DNA of 26,353 nt from a virus. Location: positions 1 to 26,353 of the IMG/VR virus record IMGVR_UViG_3300008448_000534. One strand, given 5' to 3'. This document shows, piece by piece, positions 1 to 5,654 of the stretch; position 1 is the stretch's first letter; the number at the start of each line of letters is the position of its first letter. Made by a program: the position numbers and the translations under genes. Below the pieces are notes generated by a model. The model saw only the letters and a program-made list of their open reading frames with translations, did no database searches and was not told where the DNA came from.

Positions 1-88
1 ATCTGGTATCATGTATGAAGATGGTTCCGGTTATAAATTTGTGGTATCGTTTGTTGGTGATACTAAACAGTATTTTGTTAAATTGTAG
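1..88 (+). CDS. 3' end of a gene cut by the window edge (28 residues visible)
   Basis: An open frame runs from the window edge to TAG at 86-88 and reads SGIMYEDGSGYKFVVSF...KL. The alternating hydrophobic/polar pattern suggests beta strands, and its composition resembles real protein. The rest of the gene lies outside the window, so no function can be assigned. It is on the same strand as the next genes and 50 nt before the small gene at 139. Confidence 0.55.
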   Translation, partial: SGIMYEDGSGYKFVVSFVGDTKQYFVKL

Positions 89-138
89 GATTACACGGTT
101 TACAGTTGTATATTTAATCAACTTAAAAAATAAAGCAC

Positions 139-348
139 ATGAGCCCAATTGAAAAATTAGAACGAATAGCAACGCTGCTAGAACAACTAGAAACAAAAGC
201 AGAAAAACATGCTGATGAATATGTAGCAAATGGGGTTGCTGGAAATAAAAGAGAAATATCATATTATCCAGCTGCGTTTGGTTATACAATTGGTAACACC
301 AATATGATGGCTAGAGAAATTAGAGAAATATTAACTCAATTAAAATAA
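139..348 (+). CDS. Small hypothetical protein, 69 aa, helical N-terminus
   Basis: The first ~28 residues (MSPIEKLERIATLLEQLETK) form a charged amphipathic helix or short coiled coil. A glycine/tyrosine-rich middle and a second helix (MMAREIREILTQLK) follow. The start is preceded by an A-rich stretch (aaaaaataaagcac) with no Shine-Dalgarno sequence, as is common in this window. It lies 6 nt before a small membrane-protein gene and is probably cotranscribed with it. I do not recognise the family; small soluble proteins like this are common in phage early regions. Confidence 0.6.
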   Translation: MSPIEKLERIATLLEQLETKAEKHADEYVANGVAGNKREISYYPAAFGYTIGNTNMMAREIREILTQLK

Positions 349-354
349 TATACC

Positions 355-525
355 ATGAAAAAGCGTATATTAGGATTGCTCGCGTTTGTATTAGCGTTTG
401 AATGGATTGGTTTATGTGTTGCTGGGATAATGTATCCATCCATACCCGCACTTATTGTAGTGGTAATTAGTGCAATACCAACAGTGTTGGTGTGGGATAA
501 GTGGGCAACCACACCGAGTTGGTAA
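355..525 (+). CDS. Small two-helix membrane protein, 56 aa
   Basis: ATG at 355 opens a frame to TAA at 523-525 that begins MKKRILGLLAFVLAFEW and ends VWDKWATTPSW. Two hydrophobic segments, about residues 5-25 and 29-47, suggest a small inner-membrane protein; the KKR start favours a cytoplasmic N-terminus. It follows the 69-aa gene by 6 nt, and a hairpin with a T-rich tail starts 14 nt after its stop, which supports it as the last gene of a short unit. Function is unknown. Small membrane proteins of this kind can serve in superinfection exclusion or lysis control, but nothing here shows that. Confidence 0.6.
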   Translation: MKKRILGLLAFVLAFEWIGLCVAGIMYPSIPALIVVVISAIPTVLVWDKWATTPSW

Positions 526-538
526 AAGTGTATTATGT

Positions 539-568
539 GGACGGATGCATAAGTCCGTCCTTTATTAT
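539..568 (+). terminator. Terminator-like hairpin after the small membrane-protein gene
   Basis: A perfect 7-bp stem, GGACGGA (539-545) with TCCGTCC (554-560), encloses an 8-nt loop and is followed by TTTATTATT. It starts 14 nt after the stop codon at 525. The stem is GC-rich in a very AT-rich region, as expected for an intrinsic terminator, but the T tract is interrupted by A. Confidence 0.5.
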
Positions 569-570
569 TG

Positions 571-593
571 GTATATATATACGTACGTATGTG
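571..593. repeat. GTATATAT-type repeat block, degenerate copy
   Basis: The block reads GTATATATATACGTACGTAT then GTG. It belongs to the same alternating purine/pyrimidine repeat class as the blocks at 702, 805 and 1742 but is less regular. Confidence 0.4.
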
Positions 594-606
594 TTATTAT
601 ATATAG

Positions 607-648
607 CCCCACGCGCGCCGTATTCCATATAATGGGCGGGCGGTGGGG
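607..648. repeat. GC-rich imperfect inverted repeat
   Basis: CCCCAC (607-612) is the exact reverse complement of GTGGGG (643-648). Inside these arms lie CGCGCGCC (612-619) and GGGCGGGCG (634-642), which can extend pairing with bulges around an AT-rich loop. This is one of the few strongly GC-rich patches in the window. It could be a structured RNA leader or a protein-binding site. No T tract follows, so it is not a normal intrinsic terminator. Confidence 0.4.
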
Positions 649-656
649 AAATGGAC

Positions 657-688
657 TTGGATTAATTTTTAGATCTTATATAACTTTT
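657..688 (+). promoter_or_regulatory. Possible Bacteroidetes-type -33/-7 promoter
   Basis: TTG (657-659), a 21-nt spacer and TAACTTTT (681-688) fit the Bacteroidetes pattern TTTG/TAnnTTTG with one mismatch in the -7 box. The predicted start would fall just before the 8-bp repeat block at 702-725. The region is AT-rich, so a chance match is quite possible. Confidence 0.25.
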
Positions 689-701
689 ACACCCCGACCT
701 C

Positions 702-725
702 GTATATACGTATATATGTATATAC
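702..725. repeat. 8-bp-period repeat GTATATAC-GTATATAT-GTATATAC
   Basis: Three tandem 8-bp units. The last 16 bp (710-725, GTATATATGTATATAC) recur exactly at 813-828 and 1742-1757. The outer unit GTATATAC is a palindrome, which suits binding by a dimeric protein. Confidence 0.6.
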
Positions 726-804
726 AATTCCCAACTCACCCCTTTCACCAAAAATATAAGGGATGCAAACCAACCAAAAAAACGATCTTTTCACCATCGA
801 CAAA

Positions 805-828
805 GTATATATGTATATATGTATATAC
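805..828. repeat. 8-bp-period repeat GTATATAT-GTATATAT-GTATATAC
   Basis: Three tandem 8-bp units sharing the 16-mer GTATATATGTATATAC with the blocks at 702-725 and 1742-1757. The block lies 49 bp before the nucleotidyltransferase-like gene. Confidence 0.6.
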
Positions 829-850
829 TAGTGGTTTTTATTCTACCACC

Positions 851-863
851 ATATTTATAAACA
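851..863 (+). promoter_or_regulatory. Late-type motif ATATTTATAAACA upstream of the gene at 877
   Basis: Contains TATTTATAA (852-860), 16 nt before the ATG at 877. It matches the motif found before 4496 (minus), 6665, 12281, 18717 and 23231, and may place this gene under the same control as the virion genes. Confidence 0.45.
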
Positions 864-876
864 AAAGTACTACCAA

Positions 877-1506
877 ATGAATCTAACAGAGATCTACATC
901 AATATATTTTTAGAAAATTTTTTTCAAGAACTACAAGAGGAAATCTCACTTAACGAGGAAGTAGATCCAAATCTCCAAGAGCTATTAGACATAGCAGACG
1001 AGATTGTTTTTAAAAAATTTGGTATTAACCCACAAGACAAAGTTTATTTTATAGCAGGTTCTGCTGCTCTTTATTTATATCCAGAACTTAGAACCCAATT
1101 TGATCTCCGAGGTACAATAGGTGATCTTGATATTGTAATTCCAGATCCCAAATATTGGGAAAATGCAGGACTAGAGAGTCAAACCATTTATCGTCCTGAG
1201 AAAGATAAACGTATAGAGGTATTTACTAAATGGGACCCAGCTAAAGCTGGAGGTGAGTATGCAAATGTTGATGTTCGTAGTACTAGTACTATTTTAAGTA
1301 ATGCTGTTCAAACCAATGGTTATTGGTTTATGCCATTAAGAGATATTTTAGATTATAAAATTAAACTTGACCGTGAAAAAGAAAAAAATATTGTTTCTTT
1401 AGTTAGGTCATACCAAAGTGGTTCTAAAGCAGAAAAAATTAAACTTTTAAAAGATCTTCTTAAATACTATAAAAGAGATGATATTGCCGAAGAATTTTTA
1501 GATTAA
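877..1506 (+). CDS. Nucleotidyltransferase-fold protein, 209 aa
   Basis: The signature of the polymerase-beta-like nucleotidyltransferase superfamily is visible: FIAGSAALYLYPE (Gly61-Ser62) followed by GDLDIVIPD with Asp83 and Asp85, i.e. the GS...DxD metal and nucleotide-binding arrangement. A third acidic position could be in RIEVFTKWD (~112-120) or NVDVRS (~130-135); I cannot decide which. Residues 1-45 are an acidic helical extension and residues 160-209 a basic helical tail. Such phage proteins could transfer a nucleotide to RNA, a small molecule or protein; the substrate is unknown. The start at 877 follows a late-type motif and an A-rich leader (caaaagtactaccaa). The next gene is a small membrane protein 51 nt away. 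Confidence 0.7.
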   Translation: MNLTEIYINIFLENFFQELQEEISLNEEVDPNLQELLDIADEIVFKKFGINPQDKVYFIAGSAALYLYPELRTQFDLRGTIGDLDIVIPDPKYWENAGLESQTIYRPEKDKRIEVFTKWDPAKAGGEYANVDVRSTSTILSNAVQTNGYWFMPLRDILDYKIKLDREKEKNIVSLVRSYQSGSKAEKIKLLKDLLKYYKRDDIAEEFLD

Positions 1507-1557
1507 ATATTTTTTGGGATTTCAAAATTTTATTTTTATATTACCACAAAAAAAGTT

Positions 1558-1734
1558 ATGGAAAATTTCCTTAAATCTTTACTTTTGATACTCCTAAGTT
1601 TTTTACTGTGGTATCTTGTTTTTTCCTTCATCAATTGGAACTTTGATATATCCACTTGGAGTTGGATTTCACGTTTAGCATTGTTTGTTCTTGGATCATG
1701 GGGCTCCACCAAATCTCTTGAATCCTCTAATTAA
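1558..1734 (+). CDS. Small hydrophobic membrane protein, 58 aa
   Basis: ATG at 1558 opens a frame to TAA at 1732-1734 beginning MENFLKSLLLILLSFLLWYL. Residues ~4-25 are a strong transmembrane segment, and ~38-48 (SRLALFVLGSW) a shorter second one, joined by a tryptophan-rich loop (NWNFDISTWSW). It has an A-rich leader (ccacaaaaaaagtt) and a motif-like TATTTTTATA at 1531-1540. Function is unknown. It is the second small membrane protein of this region, and together with the one at 355 may act at the host envelope. Confidence 0.6.
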   Translation: MENFLKSLLLILLSFLLWYLVFSFINWNFDISTWSWISRLALFVLGSWGSTKSLESSN

Positions 1735-1741
1735 TATATAA

Positions 1742-1757
1742 GTATATATGTATATAC
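1742..1757. repeat. Third exact copy of the 16-bp repeat GTATATATGTATATAC
   Basis: Identical to 710-725 and 813-828. It occupies the 33-nt gap between the membrane-protein gene and the phosphoribosyltransferase-like gene, directly before the AGGAAAG leader of the latter. Confidence 0.6.
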
Positions 1758-1767
1758 GTAGGAAAGT

Positions 1768-2292
1768 ATGGATAGTGAAATATTGTATGGGCATTTAGAG
1801 ATTCAAAAGAAAGTTGTTTCGATTGCTAACTATTTTAATAATAAAGATTATTATGACAAATTATATAAACCAGATGAAGAACTTGTATTTGTTCCTATAC
1901 TACAGGGTGTGGTTCCCTTTTTCTCAGATATTGTTAAGAATCTTGAATTCGACCCCTTTATAGAATACATTGGTGTTTCATCATATGAAGGTGAATCACA
2001 AAAAGGATTTAATTTATATAAACCCATAGATCCTGAAATTGTTAAGGATAGGAAAGTTTGGGTATTTGATGATATTGCTGATTCTGGAAAAACATTAGGT
2101 TTTGTAGTTGGAATGTTAGAACAATATGGTGCTAAAGAGGTTAACACCTGTGTTTTATTGAAGAAAAAACATTGTATCTACCCTATTAACATTCATGGTT
2201 TTGAAATGAATGATGAATGGGTTTGGGGTTATGGAATGGATGCCCCTAATGGTAGAGGGAGAGGTTTAAAAGACATTTATTATAAGTTATGA
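1768..2292 (+). CDS. Hypoxanthine/guanine phosphoribosyltransferase-like protein, 174 aa
   Basis: Residues 97-110, VWVFDDIADSGKTL, match the phosphoribosyltransferase PRPP-binding signature (two acidic residues, then [D/S]SGKT). Residues ~41-55, VPILQGVVPFFSDIV, correspond to the HPRT-type ILKGxxxFxxDL loop, and FEMNDEWVWGYGMD (~145-158) to the purine-contacting C-terminal part of HPRT proteins. The length of 174 aa is normal for bacterial Hpt. By family knowledge it would convert a 6-oxopurine base plus PRPP to the nucleotide, a salvage role, though a different base is possible. Its leader contains AGGAAAG, one of the few Shine-Dalgarno-like sites here. The stop overlaps the next start (ATGA), implying translational coupling. 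Confidence 0.8.
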   Translation: MDSEILYGHLEIQKKVVSIANYFNNKDYYDKLYKPDEELVFVPILQGVVPFFSDIVKNLEFDPFIEYIGVSSYEGESQKGFNLYKPIDPEIVKDRKVWVFDDIADSGKTLGFVVGMLEQYGAKEVNTCVLLKKKHCIYPINIHGFEMNDEWVWGYGMDAPNGRGRGLKDIYYKL

Positions 2293-2783
2293 GAAATAGA
2301 GTTCCTAGATTAAAAGAGATTTCTTTTGAGGAGGCCCAACATTATATCTCTCAAGAGGAAGATGTACAAAATTCCCAAATATATTTTTTTACAAAAACAC
2401 CTGTAGATCCTCTCCCATCGGGTGTTGATGTAAGTTGGGATATTACTTATTACACTAGACGCACTAAACGCTCAGTTCCAACTGATGGAAAAGGAAGTGA
2501 TATTATATATATTCTTTCGAACCCATCATTTCCAGGGTTTTTAAAAATTGGATATACACGTAAGGAAATTGGTATCCGTATTAAAGATCTTTCTAAAGCA
2601 ACAGGTGTACCTACTCCATTTAAACTTGAGTATATATTTAAATGTTATAATGGATTACAATTGGAAGCAGATGTACATAAACATTTGAAAGATTTTAGAG
2701 TAAATTCATATAGAGAATTTTTTGATATTACACTAGCTCAAGCTATTGAAGCAGTTAAATATTTAGGTCAACACTATGTTTGA
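2289..2783 (+). CDS. GIY-YIG-superfamily nuclease-like protein (T5orf172/MUG113 type), 164 aa
   Basis: Residues 71-90, DIIYILSNPS...LKIGYT, form the YxL(S/T)NP...LKIGxT core of the T5orf172/MUG113 branch of GIY-YIG proteins. It is followed by IRIKDLSKATGVPTPFKLEY, the conserved LsxaTGvPxPF segment, then EADVHKHLKDFRVNSYREFF with the expected histidine and REFF motif. Residues 1-65 are an unrelated N-terminal extension. Family members are nucleases or nuclease-derived DNA-binding proteins. The first 4 nt overlap the end of the phosphoribosyltransferase-like gene, and an HNH gene follows, giving two nuclease-type genes in tandem. It could be a free-standing mobile gene or a DNA-processing enzyme. 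Confidence 0.8.
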   Translation: MRNRVPRLKEISFEEAQHYISQEEDVQNSQIYFFTKTPVDPLPSGVDVSWDITYYTRRTKRSVPTDGKGSDIIYILSNPSFPGFLKIGYTRKEIGIRIKDLSKATGVPTPFKLEYIFKCYNGLQLEADVHKHLKDFRVNSYREFFDITLAQAIEAVKYLGQHYV

Positions 2784-2790
2784 TCTTTAA

Positions 2791-2804
2791 AATATTTATC
2801 AATA
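2791..2804 (+). promoter_or_regulatory. Late-type motif with one mismatch (AATATTTATCAATA) before the HNH gene
   Basis: TATTTATCA (2793-2801) differs at one position from the TATTTATAA motif and ends 10 nt before the ATG at 2812. It lies in the only gap between the two nuclease genes. Confidence 0.35.
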
Positions 2805-2811
2805 AAACAAT

Positions 2812-3303
2812 ATGGTAGTACTAGTGTTAAATGCAGACTACTTGCCTATAAATGTAACCACATTTAAAAAGGCTTTTAAATTGGTTTATAAGGGTAAAGC
2901 AGAAATTGTAGAAAATACTGGTGATGTGATGATTACTTATAAGAAAACTTATAGTAAACCGTCTGTAATTCGTTTGATGAATTACGTTTATATACCACAT
3001 AGAAAGGTTATATTGTCTCGAGAAAATATTTTTAAACGAGATGGACATAAATGTGCTTATTGTGAATCCAATAAACATTTAACCCTTGATCATATTCAGC
3101 CTAAATCTAAGGGTGGTTTGAATACTTGGGAAAATTTAGTTACGTGTTGTTTTTCTTGTAACTCTAAAAAAGGAGATAGGACCCCTGAACAGGCAGGAAT
3201 GAAACTTTTGGTTAAACCTTTTAAACCAAACCCCCTTTATTTCATTAGTAAAATTCATAAAAACAAAACTGATTGGCAACCCTACCTAATGTTTAAAGAA
3301 TAG
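2812..3303 (+). CDS. HNH endonuclease, 163 aa
   Basis: A classic HNH/zinc-ribbon module spans residues ~73-125. CAYC (Cys81, Cys84) and CFSC (Cys113, Cys116) form the zinc site, LDHIQPKSKGG supplies Asp93-His94, and WENLV supplies Asn108. The N-terminal ~70 residues (MVVLVLNADYLPINV...) match the conserved lead-in of free-standing bacterial HNH proteins, which is common in Bacteroidetes genomes. It is expected to cut DNA; whether it acts as a homing endonuclease, in packaging or against competitors is not shown. It ends with TAG, unlike the TAA-only late genes, in keeping with an accessory origin. Confidence 0.88.
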   Translation: MVVLVLNADYLPINVTTFKKAFKLVYKGKAEIVENTGDVMITYKKTYSKPSVIRLMNYVYIPHRKVILSRENIFKRDGHKCAYCESNKHLTLDHIQPKSKGGLNTWENLVTCCFSCNSKKGDRTPEQAGMKLLVKPFKPNPLYFISKIHKNKTDWQPYLMFKE

Positions 3304-3320
3304 AGTGCCTCTGATTGAGC

Positions 3321-3344
3321 TATTTCGTATTTATATATGAAATA
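3321..3344. repeat. AT-rich inverted repeat between the HNH gene and the gene at 3378
   Basis: TATTTCGTAT (3321-3330) pairs with ATATGAAATA (3335-3344) through one G-T wobble, with a TTAT loop. It contains a TATTTATA sequence and is followed by AAAAACATTTTTTG. It might be a weak terminator or just AT-rich sequence. Confidence 0.25.
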
Positions 3345-3377
3345 AAAACATTTTTTGTTTTAAAATAATTAAGATAA

Positions 3378-3893
3378 ATGTTTCTAAAAAACAAATTCAA
3401 TTTATTTAAACAGGTATTTAAGTTAAGTGATCATTTGTTTAAAACATTTTTTAGTATTTTTAAAATGAATTTAGATAATATATTTAACCTATTTAGCGAT
3501 CAACCAGATCAGCAACCGGAAGACGATACTTCACTATTGGTAGATTTTTCGGAACACCCATTCTATTGGATTGGTGGGTTTAATAAGGTTATAGCTAATC
3601 ATTCTTATTTCAAACAATATACTATCAAAATGTTTAAAAATGCTTCCTCTGAGTTAGATGAAGATGAAGTTGAAAGAGCTGGCAATCATATGATGTATGA
3701 AAAGGCTTGGGATTATATTAGAGATATAAATTTAAATAATCCTTTCCATGTAGAATGTATAGCTAAAAAATCCTCCTTTGTACTATATAAAAATTTGAAA
3801 GAGGCAATTTCCCATTTCGAACAATTAGAGCAATACGAGAAATGTGTATTGCTCAAAGGTATTGAAACTAAGGTTAAAGAGTTTTTAAGTTAA
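3378..3893 (+). CDS. Hypothetical protein, 171 aa (possibly 142 aa from a later start)
   Basis: I do not recognise the family. From the first ATG the protein starts with a basic, Phe/Leu-rich stretch (MFLKNKFNLFKQVFKLSDHL) that looks amphipathic. A second ATG at 3465 would give MNLDNIFNLFSDQPD..., a more typical soluble start, and I cannot choose between them. The rest is helical and acidic (SSELDEDEVERAGNH), ending in a charged helix (KGIETKVKEFLS). No signal peptide or catalytic motif is evident. It is the last gene of the first + strand block and converges with the minus-strand gene at 3966. Confidence 0.6.
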   Translation: MFLKNKFNLFKQVFKLSDHLFKTFFSIFKMNLDNIFNLFSDQPDQQPEDDTSLLVDFSEHPFYWIGGFNKVIANHSYFKQYTIKMFKNASSELDEDEVERAGNHMMYEKAWDYIRDINLNNPFHVECIAKKSSFVLYKNLKEAISHFEQLEQYEKCVLLKGIETKVKEFLS

Positions 3894-3912
3894 ACTTGAT
3901 TTTCCTTTTCTC

Positions 3913-3938
3913 CAACCGTATATTAGAAATACGGGTTG
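3913..3938. terminator. Inverted repeat between convergent genes
   Basis: CAACCGTAT (3913-3921) pairs with ATACGGGTTG (3929-3938) with a single bulged G. It lies in the 72-nt gap between the convergent genes ending at 3893 and 3966, where a bidirectional terminator is expected. Neither strand has a proper U tract after the stem, so termination is only suggested by position. Confidence 0.4.
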
Positions 3939-3965
3939 AAAGAAAGATGTGGGAAAGAAAGGGGG

Positions 3966-4496
3966 TTAACGCCAATGTGGATATTGGTTGATCAAACGTG
4001 AGAAATACATTTTATCTTTAACTGGTAGGATGTATTTATTTTCTGTTACATAGTTAACTACCTTAATAGAATCAATAGGGTATTTTTTAAGTTTTTGGTT
4101 TTGATACTCTTCTAAATTAAACACAGCCAAAATTTTACAACTCATACGTTTTATACTTTCTACATATACTGAATCTCCATTTGAAAAATAGAAAGTTACA
4201 AGTGTAAGATCTGAACAGTATCCATCAATTGGGGGTACTTTTTTAAGATCAATGGGTTTAGCCATTTTATCTTTATAATAGAGTTTAAATGTCATTATAA
4301 ACTCATATCCTTTCAAATCTATATTATCAACAATAGGTTGAAGTTTAAAATTTGAATCTGCATCTAAAACCAGAGGAGAGGGTTGGGGTAAATCAATTTT
4401 ACTATATGTATTTTCACCATATGTTTTTTTAGCCCCAAAATCAACCATTAATCCACAACATAACAACATTGCCAGAATAAGGGTAAAGGTTTTCAT
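3966..4496 (-). CDS. Exported hypothetical protein with signal peptide, 176 aa
   Basis: The only convincing minus-strand gene. The first ~27 residues (MKTFTLILAMLLCCGLMVDF) form a typical export signal: short basic start, hydrophobic core, then polar residues. The two adjacent cysteines at 13-14 have no clear lipobox, so a lipoprotein is possible but not supported. The mature part is beta-rich and lysine-rich, with Cys94 and Cys120 that could form a disulfide in the periplasm. The C-terminal IDSIKVVNYVTENKYILP resembles a small beta-sheet repeat. It carries its own late-type motif 6 nt upstream of the start. A separately transcribed exported phage gene is typical of a cargo (moron) gene; it could modify the host envelope, but function is unknown. 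Confidence 0.7.
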   Translation of the reverse strand: MKTFTLILAMLLCCGLMVDFGAKKTYGENTYSKIDLPQPSPLVLDADSNFKLQPIVDNIDLKGYEFIMTFKLYYKDKMAKPIDLKKVPPIDGYCSDLTLVTFYFSNGDSVYVESIKRMSCKILAVFNLEEYQNQKLKKYPIDSIKVVNYVTENKYILPVKDKMYFSRLINQYPHWR

Positions 4497-4502
4497 TTTT
4501 TC

Positions 4503-4512
4503 TTATAAATAT
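4503..4512 (-). promoter_or_regulatory. Late-type motif on the minus strand (ATATTTATAA)
   Basis: Read on the minus strand the sequence is GATATTTATAAGAAAAA followed by ATG. The motif keeps the same orientation relative to its gene as at the + strand sites, showing that it is directional and not just AT-rich background. Confidence 0.55.
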
Positions 4513-4531
4513 CAACAACTGTAATTTTAGC

Positions 4532-4562
4532 TTGGAGACCTTAAAATTTATTCTTACATTTA
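4532..4562 (+). promoter_or_regulatory. Possible Bacteroidetes-type promoter for the gene at 4590
   Basis: TTG (4532-4534), a 20-nt spacer and TACATTTA (4555-4562) fit the TTTG/TAnnTTTG pattern with one mismatch in the -7 box. It lies in the divergent intergenic region and would start a transcript about 20 nt before the ATG at 4590. There is no late-type motif on this side. Confidence 0.35.
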
Positions 4563-4589
4563 CTTAACTTAAAACTTAATTAAAATATT

Positions 4590-4778
4590 ATGAGAAATCG
4601 AGAAGCAACCCTTCGTAAATTAGATCAAATTGAATCTAGTTTAACTAAAATTAACATGGCTTTAAACATGGGGAATAGAGAAATGTGCTATGAAATTGTT
4701 GAAGAAGCTAAACTTCAAATTGAACAATGCAAATTGTACATTGAATCTGAACCTATTATTGGACAAGAATTAAACTAA
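4590..4778 (+). CDS. Small coiled-coil hypothetical protein, 62 aa
   Basis: Almost the whole sequence is predicted helix: MRNREATLRKLDQIESSLTK at the start and YEIVEEAKLQIEQCKLYIES near the end, with a short NMGNRE turn between, giving a helical-hairpin shape. It has no enzymatic motif. It precedes the HD-domain gene by 13 nt and is probably cotranscribed with it. Similar short helical proteins occur in T4-like phages as conserved proteins of unknown role. Confidence 0.65.
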   Translation: MRNREATLRKLDQIESSLTKINMALNMGNREMCYEIVEEAKLQIEQCKLYIESEPIIGQELN

Positions 4779-4791
4779 TTAAATTAAGGTT

Positions 4792-5586
4792 ATGAAACTT
4801 ACAGCAGAACAAATCGTAGAAAACTGGGATATGTTTTTAAATATTATTGAAACATATATTACAGGAGAACGTAAAGTTAAGTTATTATCATTCTACAAAA
4901 AATATGAGGATCGCATCACGATGATGCCTGCAGCACATAAAAAAGAATATCATAATGCATTTCCAGGAGGATATGTAGAACATGTTCTTCGTGTTGTGGA
5001 TTGTGCTCTTAAATTAAATGATTTATGGATTGAAATGGGAGCAGATGATTCCTCTTATACTAAAGAAGAATTAGTATTCTCAGCTCTAAACCATGATTTA
5101 GGTAAAATAGGAGATGAAGAAAATGAATCTTATATCCCACAAACAGATCAATGGCGTAGAGATAAATTAGGTGAAGATTATGCCTTTAATAATAAACTCC
5201 CATTTGCCTCAGTTCCAGATCGTGGTTTATTTCTACTTCAATCACATGGTATTCAGTATACATTTAATGAAATGATTACTATTCAGACGCATGATGGTTT
5301 ATATGATGAAGGGAATAAAAAATATCTAATGGCATTTATGCCAGAACAAAAACCACGTACTTCATTACCATATATTGTTCATCAAGCCGATTTAATGGCT
5401 TCACGTATTGAATTTGAACGTGAGTGGTTACCAAAATTTAAGGGTAATTTGGCTCCTAAAGAAGAAAATTATACATTGAATAACAAACAACCGTCTGTGA
5501 AAAAAGCTTCTATTAAAACAAAAGCATTAAGTAACATTCAAAGTGAAGGTTTGAAAAACGTAATGGATGATTTTTTTAAGTCTTAA
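4792..5586 (+). CDS. HD-domain phosphohydrolase, 264 aa
   Basis: The HD-superfamily metal motif is complete: His54 and His64 in YHNAFPGGYVEHVLRV, His101-Asp102 in ALNHDLGKIGD, His167-Asp168 in QTHDGLYDEG and HQADLMASRIEFE (His197, Asp200). The Y-H-N...GG..EH...V layout resembles the YhaM-like HD hydrolases found in bacteria and in T4-like marine phages. Such enzymes hydrolyse nucleotides, cyclic (di)nucleotides or RNA ends; the substrate cannot be told from sequence. The last ~50 residues are basic and low in structure (KEENYTLNNKQPSVKKASIK). The leader has AAGG. A strong terminator follows 23 nt after the stop, making this the last gene of the unit. It could serve nucleotide salvage or defeat a cyclic-nucleotide host defence; both are inference. 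Confidence 0.85.
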   Translation: MKLTAEQIVENWDMFLNIIETYITGERKVKLLSFYKKYEDRITMMPAAHKKEYHNAFPGGYVEHVLRVVDCALKLNDLWIEMGADDSSYTKEELVFSALNHDLGKIGDEENESYIPQTDQWRRDKLGEDYAFNNKLPFASVPDRGLFLLQSHGIQYTFNEMITIQTHDGLYDEGNKKYLMAFMPEQKPRTSLPYIVHQADLMASRIEFEREWLPKFKGNLAPKEENYTLNNKQPSVKKASIKTKALSNIQSEGLKNVMDDFFKS

Positions 5587-5609
5587 GTCAGTTTTTAATT
5601 TTTAACTCT

Positions 5610-5643
5610 AAAAGGTTGTGATATATGTCATGACCTTTTTTTA
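5610..5643 (+). terminator. Rho-independent terminator after the HD-domain gene
   Basis: AAAAGGTTGTGA (5610-5621) pairs with TCATGACCTTTT (5628-5639) as a 12-bp stem, counting two central G-U wobbles, with a TATATG loop. A run of T (5636-5642) follows. It is the clearest terminator in the window and separates the HD gene from the sigma-factor unit. Confidence 0.8.
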
Positions 5644-5654
5644 TTTTTAATTTT

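Larger units (their letters stand above)
526..876. other. 350-bp non-coding region with hairpins and 8-bp-period repeats
   Basis: I see no convincing gene here. The stretch holds the hairpin at 539-560, a GC-rich imperfect inverted repeat at 607-648, three blocks of GTATATAT/C-type repeats (571-593, 702-725, 805-828), a possible host-type promoter (657-688) and a late-type motif (851-860) just before the gene at 877. It looks like a regulatory or recombination-prone boundary between two small transcription units. Confidence 0.6.

Noticed and set aside
470-880. 136-codon open frame on + across the non-coding region
   Set aside because: It starts inside the better-supported membrane-protein gene 355-525 in another frame and runs through the hairpins and GTATATA repeats. 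Its translation is low-complexity, rich in Tyr/Ile/Val/Thr from the repeats, and it overlaps the start of the gene at 877.
1851-2147. Minus-strand frame opposite the phosphoribosyltransferase-like gene
   Set aside because: Fully antisense to a gene with clear motifs. The same applies to minus frames at 2827-3078, 6718-6981, 11627-11809, 12448-12672 and 24213-24467.
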